NCBI RefSeq assembly: GCF_900564155.1
Contig: NZ_LS999839.1
Span: forward strand, 2,911,097-2,975,096
Source of the DNA: Pedobacter schmidteae
GTDB lineage: Bacteria > Bacteroidota > Bacteroidia > Sphingobacteriales > Sphingobacteriaceae
DNA: 64,000 nt
Direction of reading: 5' to 3'
Under the pieces are notes generated by a model. The model was not told where the DNA came from. It saw only the letters and a list, made by a program, of their open reading frames with translations, and searched no databases. Below are positions 63,995 through 64,000 of this stretch, one piece after another (within the stretch, counting starts at the first letter, position 1; each line of letters begins with the position of its first letter). A program made the position numbers and the translations under genes.

Positions 63995-64000
63995 ATTGCA

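Overview
The window is chromosomal DNA of a Bacteroidota bacterium, most likely Sphingobacteriaceae and Pedobacter-like (inferred from gene content; no rRNA or other formal taxonomic marker is present). The grounds are three FecI-type sigma / FecR anti-sigma / TonB-receptor loci, two of them with SusC/SusD pairs, a type IX secretion (T9SS) adhesin with PorP/SprF and PorE-like partners, promoters of the Bacteroidota form TTG-N19-20-TAnnTTTG, few Shine-Dalgarno sites, and many TTL-C or SAC-type lipoproteins. I see no phage, plasmid, insertion sequence or CRISPR array.

Layout. 1-5128: the 3' part of a large repetitive T9SS-exported adhesin, a PorP/SprF protein and a PorE-like OmpA protein. 5331-6960: two divergent LuxR-type response regulators with no kinase nearby. 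7149-13251: sigma factor, FecR, a TonB receptor with an STN signalling domain, and an orphan lipoprotein. 13446-19448: small enzymes of the VOC, AHSA1 and DoxX-like families, a GlxA-type AraC regulator, two small cytosolic proteins, two lipoproteins and a methyltransferase. 19692-31775: a polysaccharide-utilisation locus (sigma, FecR, SusC, SusD, GH99-like, GH127, SGNH hydrolase, BspA-like surface protein), probably for an arabinose-containing glycan.

31987-43223: a copper/silver efflux cluster. It has a CopA P-type ATPase, three small metal-binding proteins, a CusA-type RND pump split into two overlapping genes, a CusC-like outer-membrane factor, two different CusB-like adaptors and a DUF3347 lipoprotein. 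CopA would move Cu(I) from cytosol to periplasm, and the RND assembly would expel it across the outer membrane. 43278-51037 is mixed housekeeping: DUF2147, BNR-repeat protein, VOC, tRNA-Cys, DinB-like, methyltransferase, AsmA-like and RecX.

51169-51656 is a duplicated tRNA cassette Gly-Leu-Gly-Leu. 51779-59899 is a third sigma/FecR/SusC/SusD locus ending in a TlpA-like thioredoxin and lacking glycosidases. 60242-63994 holds methionine aminopeptidase, cyclopropane fatty acid synthase and sufB.

The most noteworthy signals are: the CusA pump broken in the cytoplasmic loop while keeping all three copper-binding methionines; two copies of a short RNA-like element (45268-45341 and 62363-62437) sharing an identical 19-base core followed by a terminator hairpin; and hairpins in the same place, between fecR and the TonB receptor gene, in all three sigma loci.
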